Assembly (NCBI RefSeq): GCF_008122205.1
Contig: NZ_PHNJ01000003.1
Span: 391,219-455,218, forward strand
Reading direction: 5' to 3'
From: Natronococcus pandeyae
GTDB taxonomy: Archaea > Halobacteriota > Halobacteria > Halobacteriales > Natrialbaceae
DNA length: 64,000 nt
The notes beneath the pieces were generated by a model. The model was not told the origin of the DNA and made no database searches. It saw only the letters and a program-made list of their open reading frames with translations. Below, piece by piece: positions 43,372-51,485 of this stretch. How positions within the stretch are numbered: the stretch's first letter is position 1; each line of letters starts with the position of its first letter. The translations under genes and the position numbers were made by a program.

Positions 43372-44322
43372 ATGAACGTCACCCAGGCCAGCACCGAATG
43401 GGCGACCGTCCTCGAGGAAATCGGCGACGCGGTCATCTGCGACCGAGCGTTTCTCGAGGAGATCCTCGTCGGCGTCGCCGGCCGCGGGCACGTCCTCCTC
43501 GAGGACGTCCCGGGGACCGGCAAGACGCTGACCGCCCGCAGCGTCGCCACTGCGCTCGGCCTCTCCTTTTCGCGCATCCAGTTCACGCCCGACCTGCTGC
43601 CGGCGGACGTGACCGGAACGCACGTGTTCAACGAGCGCGAGCGGAGTTTCGAGTTCAACGAGGGGCCGATCTTCGCCAACATCGTGCTCGCCGACGAGAT
43701 CAACCGCGCGCCGCCAAAGACCCAGGCCGCCCTGCTCGAGGCCATGGAGGAAGGCCAGGTCACGGTCGACGGCGAGACCCGCCAGCTGCCGGACCCGTTT
43801 TTCGTCATCGCGACGCAGAATCCCGTCGAGCAGGAGGGGACGTTCCCGCTCCCCGAGGCGCAGGTCGACCGATTCCTCGTCAAGACGTCGATGGGCTACC
43901 CCGACGAGGCCGGTGAGGTCGAACTCCTGCGACGACGTGCCAGCCGCGAGGAGGGAAGCCCGACGGTCTCGACGGTTCTCGAGCCGGAGCAGATCGATCA
44001 GCTTCGACGGGTTCCCGAAACCGTGCGGGTCGACGAGGATCTCCTCGAGTACGTCGCCGCCCTGGCCCGCGGGACCCGGACGGACGGCCGCGTCGAGGTC
44101 GGCGTCTCCCCACGTGGCACGCAGCGACTCTTCGAGGCGGCCCGGGCCTACGCGACACTCGTCGGCCGCGAGTACGTCACCCCCGACGACATCAAGCGGG
44201 TCGCGAAGCCGGTGCTCGCCCACCGACTCGTCCTGACGCCGGACGCGACGGTCAACCAGGTCGACAAGGATCGGGTGATCGAGAGCGTCCTCGAGAGCGT
44301 TCCGGTGCCGACGCTCGAATAG
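43372..44322 (+). CDS. MoxR-family AAA+ ATPase
   Basis: 316-residue cytosolic chaperone-like ATPase. Walker A 'LLEDVPGTGKTLTARSVATA', Walker B region 'FANIVLADEINRAPPKTQAA', sensor 1 'FFVIATQNPVEQEGTFPLPE' and the MoxR 'EAQVDRFLVKTSMGYP' arginine-finger stretch are intact. MoxR proteins usually sit with DUF58 and von Willebrand A-domain genes; here none follows, so its client is unknown. A 'gtttta' box about 28-30 bp upstream of the ATG supports a leaderless start. tRNA-Ser is divergent upstream. Confidence 0.92.
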   Translation: MNVTQASTEWATVLEEIGDAVICDRAFLEEILVGVAGRGHVLLEDVPGTGKTLTARSVATALGLSFSRIQFTPDLLPADVTGTHVFNERERSFEFNEGPIFANIVLADEINRAPPKTQAALLEAMEEGQVTVDGETRQLPDPFFVIATQNPVEQEGTFPLPEAQVDRFLVKTSMGYPDEAGEVELLRRRASREEGSPTVSTVLEPEQIDQLRRVPETVRVDEDLLEYVAALARGTRTDGRVEVGVSPRGTQRLFEAARAYATLVGREYVTPDDIKRVAKPVLAHRLVLTPDATVNQVDKDRVIESVLESVPVPTLE

Positions 44323-44652
44323 AAGGCCGACGATCGGCGCTGTACTCCGCGGCTCGCGGTGGTCCTCGCGCTGGTCGGTGGGTTCACCGAAATCGTCTTC
44401 AACAGCGGTGGACTGAACGATTGAGCGTCGATTCGCTATTCAACACCGTTGAGAGATGGATTCAGAAAAGTTCTCCAAATTGCCTTCCACTCACAACGAC
44501 CTGCTAGTAGCGTCGCGTACAGGCTGAGAACGTGGCAGTGATACGTTTTGAATCGGACTGTGAATCTGAGTACGCTGCTTAGACTGGCAACACGGAATTT
44601 CCACGTCCTCCCCAGCCGATTTCTGCTCACTGGTGCGCAGTACCCGCTGCTC
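44323..44652. other. Intergenic region downstream of moxR
   Basis: 330 bp between moxR and the hairpin repeat. A minus-strand stretch reads as 'KTYHCHVLSLYATLLAGRCE' within a short frame, which vaguely recalls a transposase C-terminus but could not be assigned. No promoter or gene was recognised. A further 260 bp (44738-44997) between the hairpin repeat and ppc is also non-coding. Confidence 0.35.
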
Positions 44653-44737
44653 ACGGACGCTACGCGTCCGTTCGCACGGTATGCGAGACCTCCGGTCTCG
44701 CACTATTCGCATGGTCCGCGGAACCTGCGGTTCCGCG
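44653..44737 (-). repeat. Structured hairpin repeat, copy B
   Basis: Reverse-strand copy of the element at 11457-11540. Read on the minus strand: stem 1 CGCGGAACC/GGTTCCGCG (44717-44737), stem 2 TGCGAGACC/GGTCTCGCA (44682-44702), stem 3 ACGGACGC/GCGTCCGT (44653-44671), each with a 3-nt loop. Linkers 'tgcgaatagt' and 'ataccgtgcga' are identical to copy A. Stem 1 differs from copy A by one G-C to A-T pair change. It lies 260 bp downstream of ppc, in the sense of ppc. Confidence 0.85.
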
Positions 44738-44997
44738 CTACGCTCACGGGTCGTCCCTCCCCGTTCGCTCATCCCTCGCACAGTGTTGTCGATCGGTTCT
44801 CGCTGTACTCGCGGTTCCTGCCAGCCACCGCTCGTTTTTCGAGGTGCTCGCACGCTCGCACCTGATCGACAGCGCGCGCCACCGCAACGGAGGACGATCA
44901 AGCCAGGCGATACGTGTGCACAGTTGTGTGTCGTGCGATAGCTGTTTAGACGAAATTACAGCTGAAAAACCCGGTTTCGACAGGTCGACCCGGGCTA

Positions 44998-47688
44998 CTA
45001 TCCGGTGTTCTTCATCCCGGCGGCGATCCCCTTCACCGTCAGCCGCAGCGTCCGCTCCTCGATGTCGGTCCGGTGGGTGCGATCGAGCAGGTAGACCTGT
45101 AGCAGGTTCAGTGGATCGACGTACGGGTTCCGTCGCTCGAGGTTCTCGCCGAGCCAGTCGCGGGTGTGCAGTTCGTCGCGCTGTCCGATCGTCTTGACCA
45201 GCTCCGCGGCGCGCTCGTACTCGCCGCTCATCCGCGGGAAGAACCGCTCACGAAGGTCATCGTCGGCCATTCCCGAGTACGTCTCTGCGATCTCGAGTTC
45301 CGTCCGCGACAGCGAGAGGGCAGCGTTGTCGAGCGTCGTCCGGAAGAACGGCCACTCCTCGTACATCTCTTGGAGCGTCTCCTCCGAGCCGCCGTCCTCG
45401 AGGTAGGCGTCGATTCCCGTCGCGAGAGCGTACCAGCCGGGCAGGATACACCGGGACTGGGTCCACGAGAAGACCCACGGGATCGCCCGCAGGTCCTCGA
45501 CGGTCCGCTCGCCCGACCGTGAGGCGGGCCGCGAGCCGAGATCGAGGTTCTCGATGACGGTGATCGGCGTCGCCTGCTCGAAGTACCGGACGAAGCCGTC
45601 GGTCCCGAGGAGGTCGCGGTACTCCTGGCGGGCGGCGTCGGCCATCGTCTCCATCGCCTCGACCCACTCGTCGTCGACCGCTTCTTCGGGCTGCTCTTTC
45701 GCGTGGAGACGCGACCGAAGCTGTGCGTTCAGCATCTGCTCGATGTTCCGCTCGGCGATGCGCGGGTTGCCGTACTTCTCGGCGATCGCTTCGCCCTGCT
45801 CGGTGAACTTGACCTGGCCCGTCACCGTCGAGTTCGGCAGCGCGAGCAGCGCCTCGTTCATCGGGCCGCCACCGCGGGAGATCGAACCACCACGGCCGTG
45901 GAACAGCCGCATCGTCACCTCGTGATCGTCACAGATCTCGCCGAGCCGGCGCTGGTTCTTGTACAGCGACCAGTTGGCCGCGAGGAACCCGTTCTCCTTG
46001 TTCGAGTCGGAGTAGCCCAGCATGATCTCCTGGGTCTTCCCCCGTGCCTCGAGCGCCTGTGCGTAGGCCTCGTTCTCGAACAGCGTCCCCATGATGCGGC
46101 GAGCGCCGGAGAGGGCGTACTCGGTCTCGAGCAGCGGGACGATGTCGAGCCCGCAGTGTTCGGGCAGGGAGACGACGTCGGCCTGGTCGGCGAGGAACAG
46201 CACCTCGAGGACGTGGCTCGGCTCCTCGGTCATCGAGATGGCGTAGGTGTCGATCGCTTCGACGCCGTACTCGGTCTGCCAGTCGCCGAGGCTCTCGAAC
46301 AGCGTCAGGACGCGTTCGGAATCCTCCGAGAGCTCCTCGGTGTCCTCGAGGTCGATCACCGGTTCGTCCTGGAGGATGGCGTCGGTCAGGAGCTCGGTTC
46401 GCTCGTCCTCGTTCAGTCCGTGGTAGTCGATCCCCTCGCGTTCGAGCGCCGCCGCGATGGCGTCGGTGTGTTTCTGCTGGTGTTCGCGCAGGTCCATGCT
46501 CGCGAGCGAGAAGCCGAAGGTTGCAACCTGCCGGCGAATCGGATCGATGTGTGCGTCGACGACGCTCTCGGCGCCGTTGTTCCGGAGGCTCTTCGCGATG
46601 ATCTCGAGGTCGTCGAGCAGTCCGTCCACCTCCTCGTAGCCGCCGGGGCGAACGTCGCCGACGCGCGCGAGGCGCTCGCGCATAAACTTGAGCTTCTGTC
46701 GGTAGGGCTCGCCCGGATACCGGTCTTCCGCGGTTCGAGCGCTGCCCGGCAGCCGTTCCTGGTCTGTCTCGAGGGAGGCCTCGAACTCTGGCCCGACGTC
46801 GATCCGGCTGCCGTCCTGGCTCAGGACCCCCGAGAGTCGCTTGAGCTGTCTGCGGTACTGCTCCAGGACGACCTCGCGCTGGCGCTCGAGCGTGTTTGCA
46901 GTCACTTCCGGCGTCACGTACGGGTTCCCGTCACGGTCGCTGCCCGCCCACGAGCGGAACTCGAACAGCTTCGGGATCTCGAGACTCCGGCCGACCTCCT
47001 CGTCGATCGCGTCCGCGAGTTCGTCGTAGACCTCGCCGACGACGTCGAACAGCGTGTTCTCGAGGTACCACTGGACGTTGCGCGCCTCGTCTTCGACCTC
47101 CGGCTGGCGCTTTCGTACCTGTGGCGTCTGCCAGAGGCTCGTGACCTCGGCGTCGACGTCTCGCCACACCTGCTCGCGTTCCTTGTCGGTCAGCAACCGC
47201 TCGTCGAGCGTCTCGAGGTGCGTCGCGATCGCCCGGAGCTTCGACTTGACGGTCTTTCGCCGCGCCTCCGTCGGGTGGGCGGTGAACGTTGGCTCGATCA
47301 GCACGTCCTCGAGGACCTCCTGGACGGTCTCGATGTCGGTCTCGCTCAGTTCGGCCGCAGCCGTCTCGAGGCTGTCCTCGAGGGTTCCCTCCTGGGACCC
47401 GGTGCGGATCGACCGCACCCGTTCGCGCTCTTCGGCGAGGTTGATCAGTTCGAAGTAGGTCGTAAACGCCCGGGCGACGATTCGTTGCTCGTGCGGGGAG
47501 AGGTTCTCGAGTTCCGTCGCGAGCGGTTCGCGAGACTCGAGGTCGCCGGAGCGGTAGTCGATCGCTGCGGTCCGACAGGATTCGACCGTCTCGAACGCCC
47601 GCCGAGAGGTCTGATCTTCGAGCACGTCGCCGAGGAGTGCTCCGACCTCTCGGACGTCCTGACGGACATTCCTGTTATGCAATGTCAT
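44998..47688 (-). CDS. ppc: phosphoenolpyruvate carboxylase
   Basis: 896-residue bacterial-type enzyme making oxaloacetate from PEP and bicarbonate (anaplerosis). Active-site segments are intact: 'PTFTAHPTEARRKTVKSK' (His near 138), 'MLGYSDSNKENGFLAANW' (about 555-572) and 'LFHGRGGSISRGGGPMNEAL' (about 594-613). It ends 'GIAAGMKNTG', the canonical C-terminus, so it is full length. The ATG at 47688 follows a 'cttttta' box by about 28 bp (47713-47719, minus strand), indicating a leaderless message. A three-hairpin repeat lies downstream in sense orientation. Confidence 0.97.
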   Translation of the reverse strand: MTLHNRNVRQDVREVGALLGDVLEDQTSRRAFETVESCRTAAIDYRSGDLESREPLATELENLSPHEQRIVARAFTTYFELINLAEERERVRSIRTGSQEGTLEDSLETAAAELSETDIETVQEVLEDVLIEPTFTAHPTEARRKTVKSKLRAIATHLETLDERLLTDKEREQVWRDVDAEVTSLWQTPQVRKRQPEVEDEARNVQWYLENTLFDVVGEVYDELADAIDEEVGRSLEIPKLFEFRSWAGSDRDGNPYVTPEVTANTLERQREVVLEQYRRQLKRLSGVLSQDGSRIDVGPEFEASLETDQERLPGSARTAEDRYPGEPYRQKLKFMRERLARVGDVRPGGYEEVDGLLDDLEIIAKSLRNNGAESVVDAHIDPIRRQVATFGFSLASMDLREHQQKHTDAIAAALEREGIDYHGLNEDERTELLTDAILQDEPVIDLEDTEELSEDSERVLTLFESLGDWQTEYGVEAIDTYAISMTEEPSHVLEVLFLADQADVVSLPEHCGLDIVPLLETEYALSGARRIMGTLFENEAYAQALEARGKTQEIMLGYSDSNKENGFLAANWSLYKNQRRLGEICDDHEVTMRLFHGRGGSISRGGGPMNEALLALPNSTVTGQVKFTEQGEAIAEKYGNPRIAERNIEQMLNAQLRSRLHAKEQPEEAVDDEWVEAMETMADAARQEYRDLLGTDGFVRYFEQATPITVIENLDLGSRPASRSGERTVEDLRAIPWVFSWTQSRCILPGWYALATGIDAYLEDGGSEETLQEMYEEWPFFRTTLDNAALSLSRTELEIAETYSGMADDDLRERFFPRMSGEYERAAELVKTIGQRDELHTRDWLGENLERRNPYVDPLNLLQVYLLDRTHRTDIEERTLRLTVKGIAAGMKNTG

Positions 47689-47895
47689 TACAGGGTTGTA
47701 CGTCCCCGAGGTTAAAAAGCCCCGTAGAGCCCCGAATGTTTGCCTCACACATGTTTTTCCATGATAATTACACGTTGTCGGCGGGGGAACACCGCTGGTT
47801 AGAAACCCAGGAAAACGGCACGGCTCGAGAAACAATCCATCGGAGAAGCGTCCCTGCGGTTACACCTGTCGCTCGCGAAGTTGTTCGTTGTAAAA

Positions 47896-47970
47896 TGCTC
47901 CGACAGGGATTCGAACCCTGGTCATTGCCGTGAGAGGGCAATATGATTGGCCGGACTACACTATCGGAGC
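47896..47970 (-). tRNA. tRNA-Glu(CTC)
   Basis: Minus-strand cloverleaf: acceptor GCTCCGA/TCGGAGC, anticodon stem TTGCC/GGCAA with loop CTCTCAC (anticodon CTC, codon GAG), T stem CAGGG/CCCTG around TTCGAAT, discriminator A. No intron or encoded CCA. Unlike tRNA-Leu and tRNA-Ser in this window, no 3'-end copies follow it. Confidence 0.95.
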
Positions 47971-48094
47971 GGGCCTCGTGTGCTTGTCCGCATTCGTTCG
48001 TAGTGGGGATTGATGTTTAAGGATTCCGTTTCGTCCGCTCAGTGCCGAGCGGTGACACGGCCAACGCAGTGCCCGTGACTGGTTCGCCCGTCGA

Positions 48095-49297
48095 CTACTC
48101 GTCGAACGGCGACTTCGTCGCCTCGGGTTCGAACCCTTCCAGGCTGATGATGTTCTCGCGACCGACGCGAAGTTTGCTGATGCTGCCCTCGCTTTCCATC
48201 TCCGAGAGGAGCATACTGACCTTGGACTTCGACCAGCCGGTTTCCTCGACGATGTTGACCTGTTTCATCCGGCCACCGTTCTTCCGAATGAGTTTGATTA
48301 CCCGGTCTTCGTCCGTCAGGAGTTCGTCCTCGGGAAGGGTGTCCGCGTCCGAATCGTCGTCGGTCTCGGGTTCTGGTTCGGACGCTGGGGCTGGCGGTGT
48401 CTCCATTGACTCTGCGCTCACCGTCTCGTCGTCCGACCGCTGGGTTCGGTACCAGACGGCCGCGACCCCGATACCGAGCGTGAGCGCGGCGAGTCCGAGC
48501 AGCACCGGCAACGAGAGGAAGTCGGTTCCGCTGTTCGAGGTGCTTGGGGTTCCAGGACCGCTGTCGGTGCCGACATCGTCGGCGTCCTGAAGCACGGCTC
48601 GAGGACGTTCGTTGAGGAACTCCTGTTCGCCGTTCCAGGTTATCGATCTGGCGTCCTCTATCGAACCGCTGGTGTACTCGCCGTCCGGTTCCGCCTCGGT
48701 GAACGCGAGGTTGTCGCCCGGAACGATGACGATCGACTGATCATCGCTCAAGTACATGTTCCGGAACACGTCACCGACGACGATCCTGTCGTCTTCGACT
48801 TTGGCGAACCCGTCCCAGCGGAACGACATCTCGACGACACCCATCGTGTTGAGTCCGTGCTCGGTCGACGCCGAGCGGTTGAAGTCCGTCGCCTCCATCT
48901 CTCGGTCGGTCATCTCGGAACCGGTTTCCGTCAGCGCCTCCGCCTGGTCGGTAAAGCGGTCGTAGAGACCGGTCTCCTCGGATTCGAACTCCTCGGCGAA
49001 CGCCTCGAAGTTTCGCTCCGCGTCGGCGTCTTCCAGGCGCTGCTCGTGGCGGAACGTCCAGGTTGCGCTTCCGTTCTCGTGGACGGTAATCTCGAAAGTG
49101 GTGCTATCGAAGTCTTGTGAGTCGACGTCGTCGGATGCGGCGGTACTCGCCGTGGAGACTGCACCGTCCCCCGACGACTGCTGTGGACTGGCAGAGTTGG
49201 CGGTTCCAACCCCGACCAGTACCATCGGACCACTGATCCCTGCGAACACGACGGCGGCGACGAGGACGACGACCCCGACGGAGACCGGCCGAGTCAT
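48095..49297 (-). CDS. membrane-anchored winged-helix regulator (DUF7345-like)
   Basis: 400-residue protein: signal peptide or first helix (residues 1-33), an extracellular domain of about 230 residues ('FEITVHENGSATWTFRHEQR' start), one membrane helix ('LSLPVLLGLAALTLGIGVAA', about residue 268), an acidic linker, and a cytosolic winged helix ('EDRVIKLIRKNGGRMKQVNI', 'ETGWSKSKVSMLLSEMESEG'). This type-I layout couples an outside sensor domain to a DNA-binding domain, a frequent haloarchaeal design without known ligands. It is divergent from the MBL hydrolase. Confidence 0.83.
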   Translation of the reverse strand: MTRPVSVGVVVLVAAVVFAGISGPMVLVGVGTANSASPQQSSGDGAVSTASTAASDDVDSQDFDSTTFEITVHENGSATWTFRHEQRLEDADAERNFEAFAEEFESEETGLYDRFTDQAEALTETGSEMTDREMEATDFNRSASTEHGLNTMGVVEMSFRWDGFAKVEDDRIVVGDVFRNMYLSDDQSIVIVPGDNLAFTEAEPDGEYTSGSIEDARSITWNGEQEFLNERPRAVLQDADDVGTDSGPGTPSTSNSGTDFLSLPVLLGLAALTLGIGVAAVWYRTQRSDDETVSAESMETPPAPASEPEPETDDDSDADTLPEDELLTDEDRVIKLIRKNGGRMKQVNIVEETGWSKSKVSMLLSEMESEGSISKLRVGRENIISLEGFEPEATKSPFDE

Positions 49298-49481
49298 TCG
49301 TCCCTCACTACGTGCCGTAGCTAAAAATCCTTGTGAATATCGGACATCCGCGCAAAATGCCGAGAATCTGCCCTCGTCACCCGGAACAGCGCCTCAGACC
49401 TCCGAATCGCATCCGGCAGTCTGGGTGAGCTGTCGTCACCGTGTCGACACGCACAAGCCACCCGATACTCTACTCCCGTCC

Positions 49482-50060
49482 ATGATCTCGAATCTCGCAC
49501 AGGGCGTGCAGGCGTTTACGAGCAACGTCTATCTCGTCGACGGCGAGCGCACGGTACTCGTCGATCCCGGCGCGAACTTCGACGTCGTCGAACGACTCGA
49601 GTCCCGCGTCGACGATCTGGACGCGGTGATTCTCACGCACACCCACCCCGACCACGTAGGAAACCTCGAGGCAGTAAAATCGGCGTTCGACGTCGACGCC
49701 TGGGGGTACGATCCGTCGATCGACGGCGTCGATCACGCCATCGCGGACGAGGAGACGATTCAGCTGGGCGACCACGAGTACGTTGCGCTCCACACGCCCG
49801 GCCACAAGGACGACCATCTCTGTTTTTATTCGGCGGATGCAGGCGTCCTCTTCGCGGGGGACCTCGTCTTCCAGAACGGGAGCTTCGGTCGGACCGATCT
49901 CGAAGAGGGTGACCGAGAAACGTTGATCGAGAGCATCGACCGACTGCTCGAGCGGATCTCGCCGGACCTCGACGAAATGCACACGGGCCACGGCCCGAGC
50001 GTCGCGAGTCAGCCGTACGATCACGTCGAACTCTCCGCCCGGATGGCCCGCCAGGCCTGA
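49482..50060 (+). CDS. metallo-beta-lactamase fold hydrolase (glyoxalase II-like)
   Basis: 192-residue cytosolic metallohydrolase. The metal-binding motif is 'ILTHTHPDHVGNLEAVK' (HxHxDH), with further ligands in 'ALHTPGHKDDHLCFY', 'VLFAGDLVF' and 'EMHTGHGP'. The fold and spacing fit the glyoxalase II/YcbL-like group, but the substrate-binding C-terminal domain of true glyoxalase II is short or absent. The ATG at 49482 begins a family-typical beta strand; the longer open frame upstream is non-coding. Confidence 0.87.
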   Translation: MISNLAQGVQAFTSNVYLVDGERTVLVDPGANFDVVERLESRVDDLDAVILTHTHPDHVGNLEAVKSAFDVDAWGYDPSIDGVDHAIADEETIQLGDHEYVALHTPGHKDDHLCFYSADAGVLFAGDLVFQNGSFGRTDLEEGDRETLIESIDRLLERISPDLDEMHTGHGPSVASQPYDHVELSARMARQA

Positions 50061-50200
50061 TACTGTCGGACAGAAGTCAGTAAGACGTCGGTCGCGAAAT
50101 TCCGGTCGTCACTGGTGGTGACGATCGAGTTCGAGCGATCTTCGAATAGTGCTGTCCGACAGTATGAGTCACGCGCTCTCGGCGATCCGCCGGAGCGTCC

Positions 50201-51037
50201 TCACACGCGTCCGGCAGCGTCTAGCAGGGCGTCGTAGGCGTCCGCGTAGGCCTCGGCGATCCGTGCCGGATCCTCCCGCTCCTCGCCGCCGAGCGGGGGA
50301 AGCTGGACTCGCTCGAGGGGATCGAGGTAGTCGAGGACGGTGGGGACGCGCTTCTCGAGGGTCCCGTCTTTCGGGCTCGAACTCGCGACCTCGCAGGCCC
50401 GGCAGTATCGATCCCCCTGGTAGATCCGCGCCCGCCCGGGTTCGACGGCCGCGACGGCGTCGATTTCGGCGGGCTCGAGCGACGTCAGGGGCCGGGCGAT
50501 GTCACTATAGGACTCGACGACCGCAACCTCCGTCGTCTCGAGTTCGGCCGCGAGTTCCTCGAAGGCCGGCACGTATCGTTCCGCCACGACGTCGTTGAGT
50601 TCGTCGACCGTCTCGACCGGAATCGCGTCCTCGAGCGGGAGCGCCGACGAAACGCCGTCGGGGACGTCGACCGTCGCGTTTCGGACGAACGTCGGCTCCG
50701 CGGCGTTGTCCACACGACCGACTCTGTCGACGAGGAACTCGCGGTCGGTCTTGCCGAGTAGCCCGGTTCCGCCGCCGGGAGCGGGCTGCCACAGTCGGTG
50801 GACCGGGTTGAGTTGCTCGGGGGGCCGCCCGCGTCCCTCCGCGGTCGCGAGCCGTGCGGCGTCCTTGCCGTAGAGTCGTCCGTTCCCGAGCGCGCGTCGG
50901 CAGTCGTCGTGGTCGAACCAGTAGTCGTTGCCGGCGCGCGGTTTGGAGCCGACCGCGCCGGTGCGCTCGAGCAGTCCGACCGAAAACGTCGTCTTGCCGG
51001 CGTCGACGCGGTCGGAGCCGACCACGAGGAGGATCAT
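50201..51037 (-). CDS. predicted P-loop ATPase/GTPase (COG4028-like)
   Basis: 278-residue protein with an N-terminal Walker A variant 'VVGSDRVDAGKTTFSVGLLE', followed by 'GSKPRAGNDYWFDHDDCRRA' and a Cys pair 'DRYCRACEVASS' that may bind metal. It resembles an archaeal family annotated only as predicted P-loop ATPase/GTPase; the lysine-to-threonine P-loop recalls dethiobiotin synthetase/MinD-type enzymes. Function unknown. The start overlaps the stop of the DUF5827-like gene (ATGA), so the two form a small operon. Confidence 0.75.
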   Translation of the reverse strand: MILLVVGSDRVDAGKTTFSVGLLERTGAVGSKPRAGNDYWFDHDDCRRALGNGRLYGKDAARLATAEGRGRPPEQLNPVHRLWQPAPGGGTGLLGKTDREFLVDRVGRVDNAAEPTFVRNATVDVPDGVSSALPLEDAIPVETVDELNDVVAERYVPAFEELAAELETTEVAVVESYSDIARPLTSLEPAEIDAVAAVEPGRARIYQGDRYCRACEVASSSPKDGTLEKRVPTVLDYLDPLERVQLPPLGGEEREDPARIAEAYADAYDALLDAAGRV

Positions 51038-51303
51038 TCCTCTTTCAGGCCATAGAAGCCGGGCTCGTCGTCGTCTCGTGGCTCCGCGACCACGAGGTCG
51101 TCCGCGTTGGCCATGATCCAGGGAATCGCCCAGTCGAGCAGGATGTCCTCGGTCTCCCGATCGATATCCGTGTCGGGCTCGATTCCCTGGAGCAGGCGGG
51201 CGATCTCGTAGACGGTGTACATCTGGTCGTCCTCGAGCAACTCGTCCGGCGTGTAGAAGTCACACGGCGGAAGCTGATCGAACTCGGATTTCGGCACTGG
51301 CAT
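51034..51303 (-). CDS. small haloarchaeal protein, DUF5827-like
   Basis: 89-residue acidic protein: 'MPVPKSEFDQLPPCDFYTPD', 'DDQMYTVYEIARLLQGIEPD' and 'LLDWAIPWIMANADDLVVAE'. It corresponds to a conserved haloarchaeal family (DUF5827 as remembered) with no known role. The ATG at 51303 gives the family start; a longer frame to 51351 is rejected. It overlaps the downstream P-loop ATPase gene by 4 bp, which suggests the two proteins act together. Confidence 0.75.
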   Translation of the reverse strand: MPVPKSEFDQLPPCDFYTPDELLEDDQMYTVYEIARLLQGIEPDTDIDRETEDILLDWAIPWIMANADDLVVAEPRDDDEPGFYGLKEE

Positions 51304-51485
51304 ACCCGGGTGTACTCTCGCGCGCCACAAGACCGCACCGATCCCGAACAACCGGTCTCGTCCTTCAGGGGGGTGCCGTCACGGGCGCCGCGTGAGACCG
51401 ACCCGAATCAGCCGATACCGCTGAAGAAGCAGGATGTGATCGACCGACGAAGCAGGTCGTGATCGGACCGTCTCCGAACCCGCCG

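Noticed and set aside
44436..44654. Minus-strand frame resembling a transposase tail
   Set aside because: Only a vague impression; no DDE or other motif, no terminal inverted repeats.
45703..47715. 670-codon plus-strand frame opposite ppc
   Set aside because: Antisense shadow; ppc has intact catalytic motifs and its own promoter.
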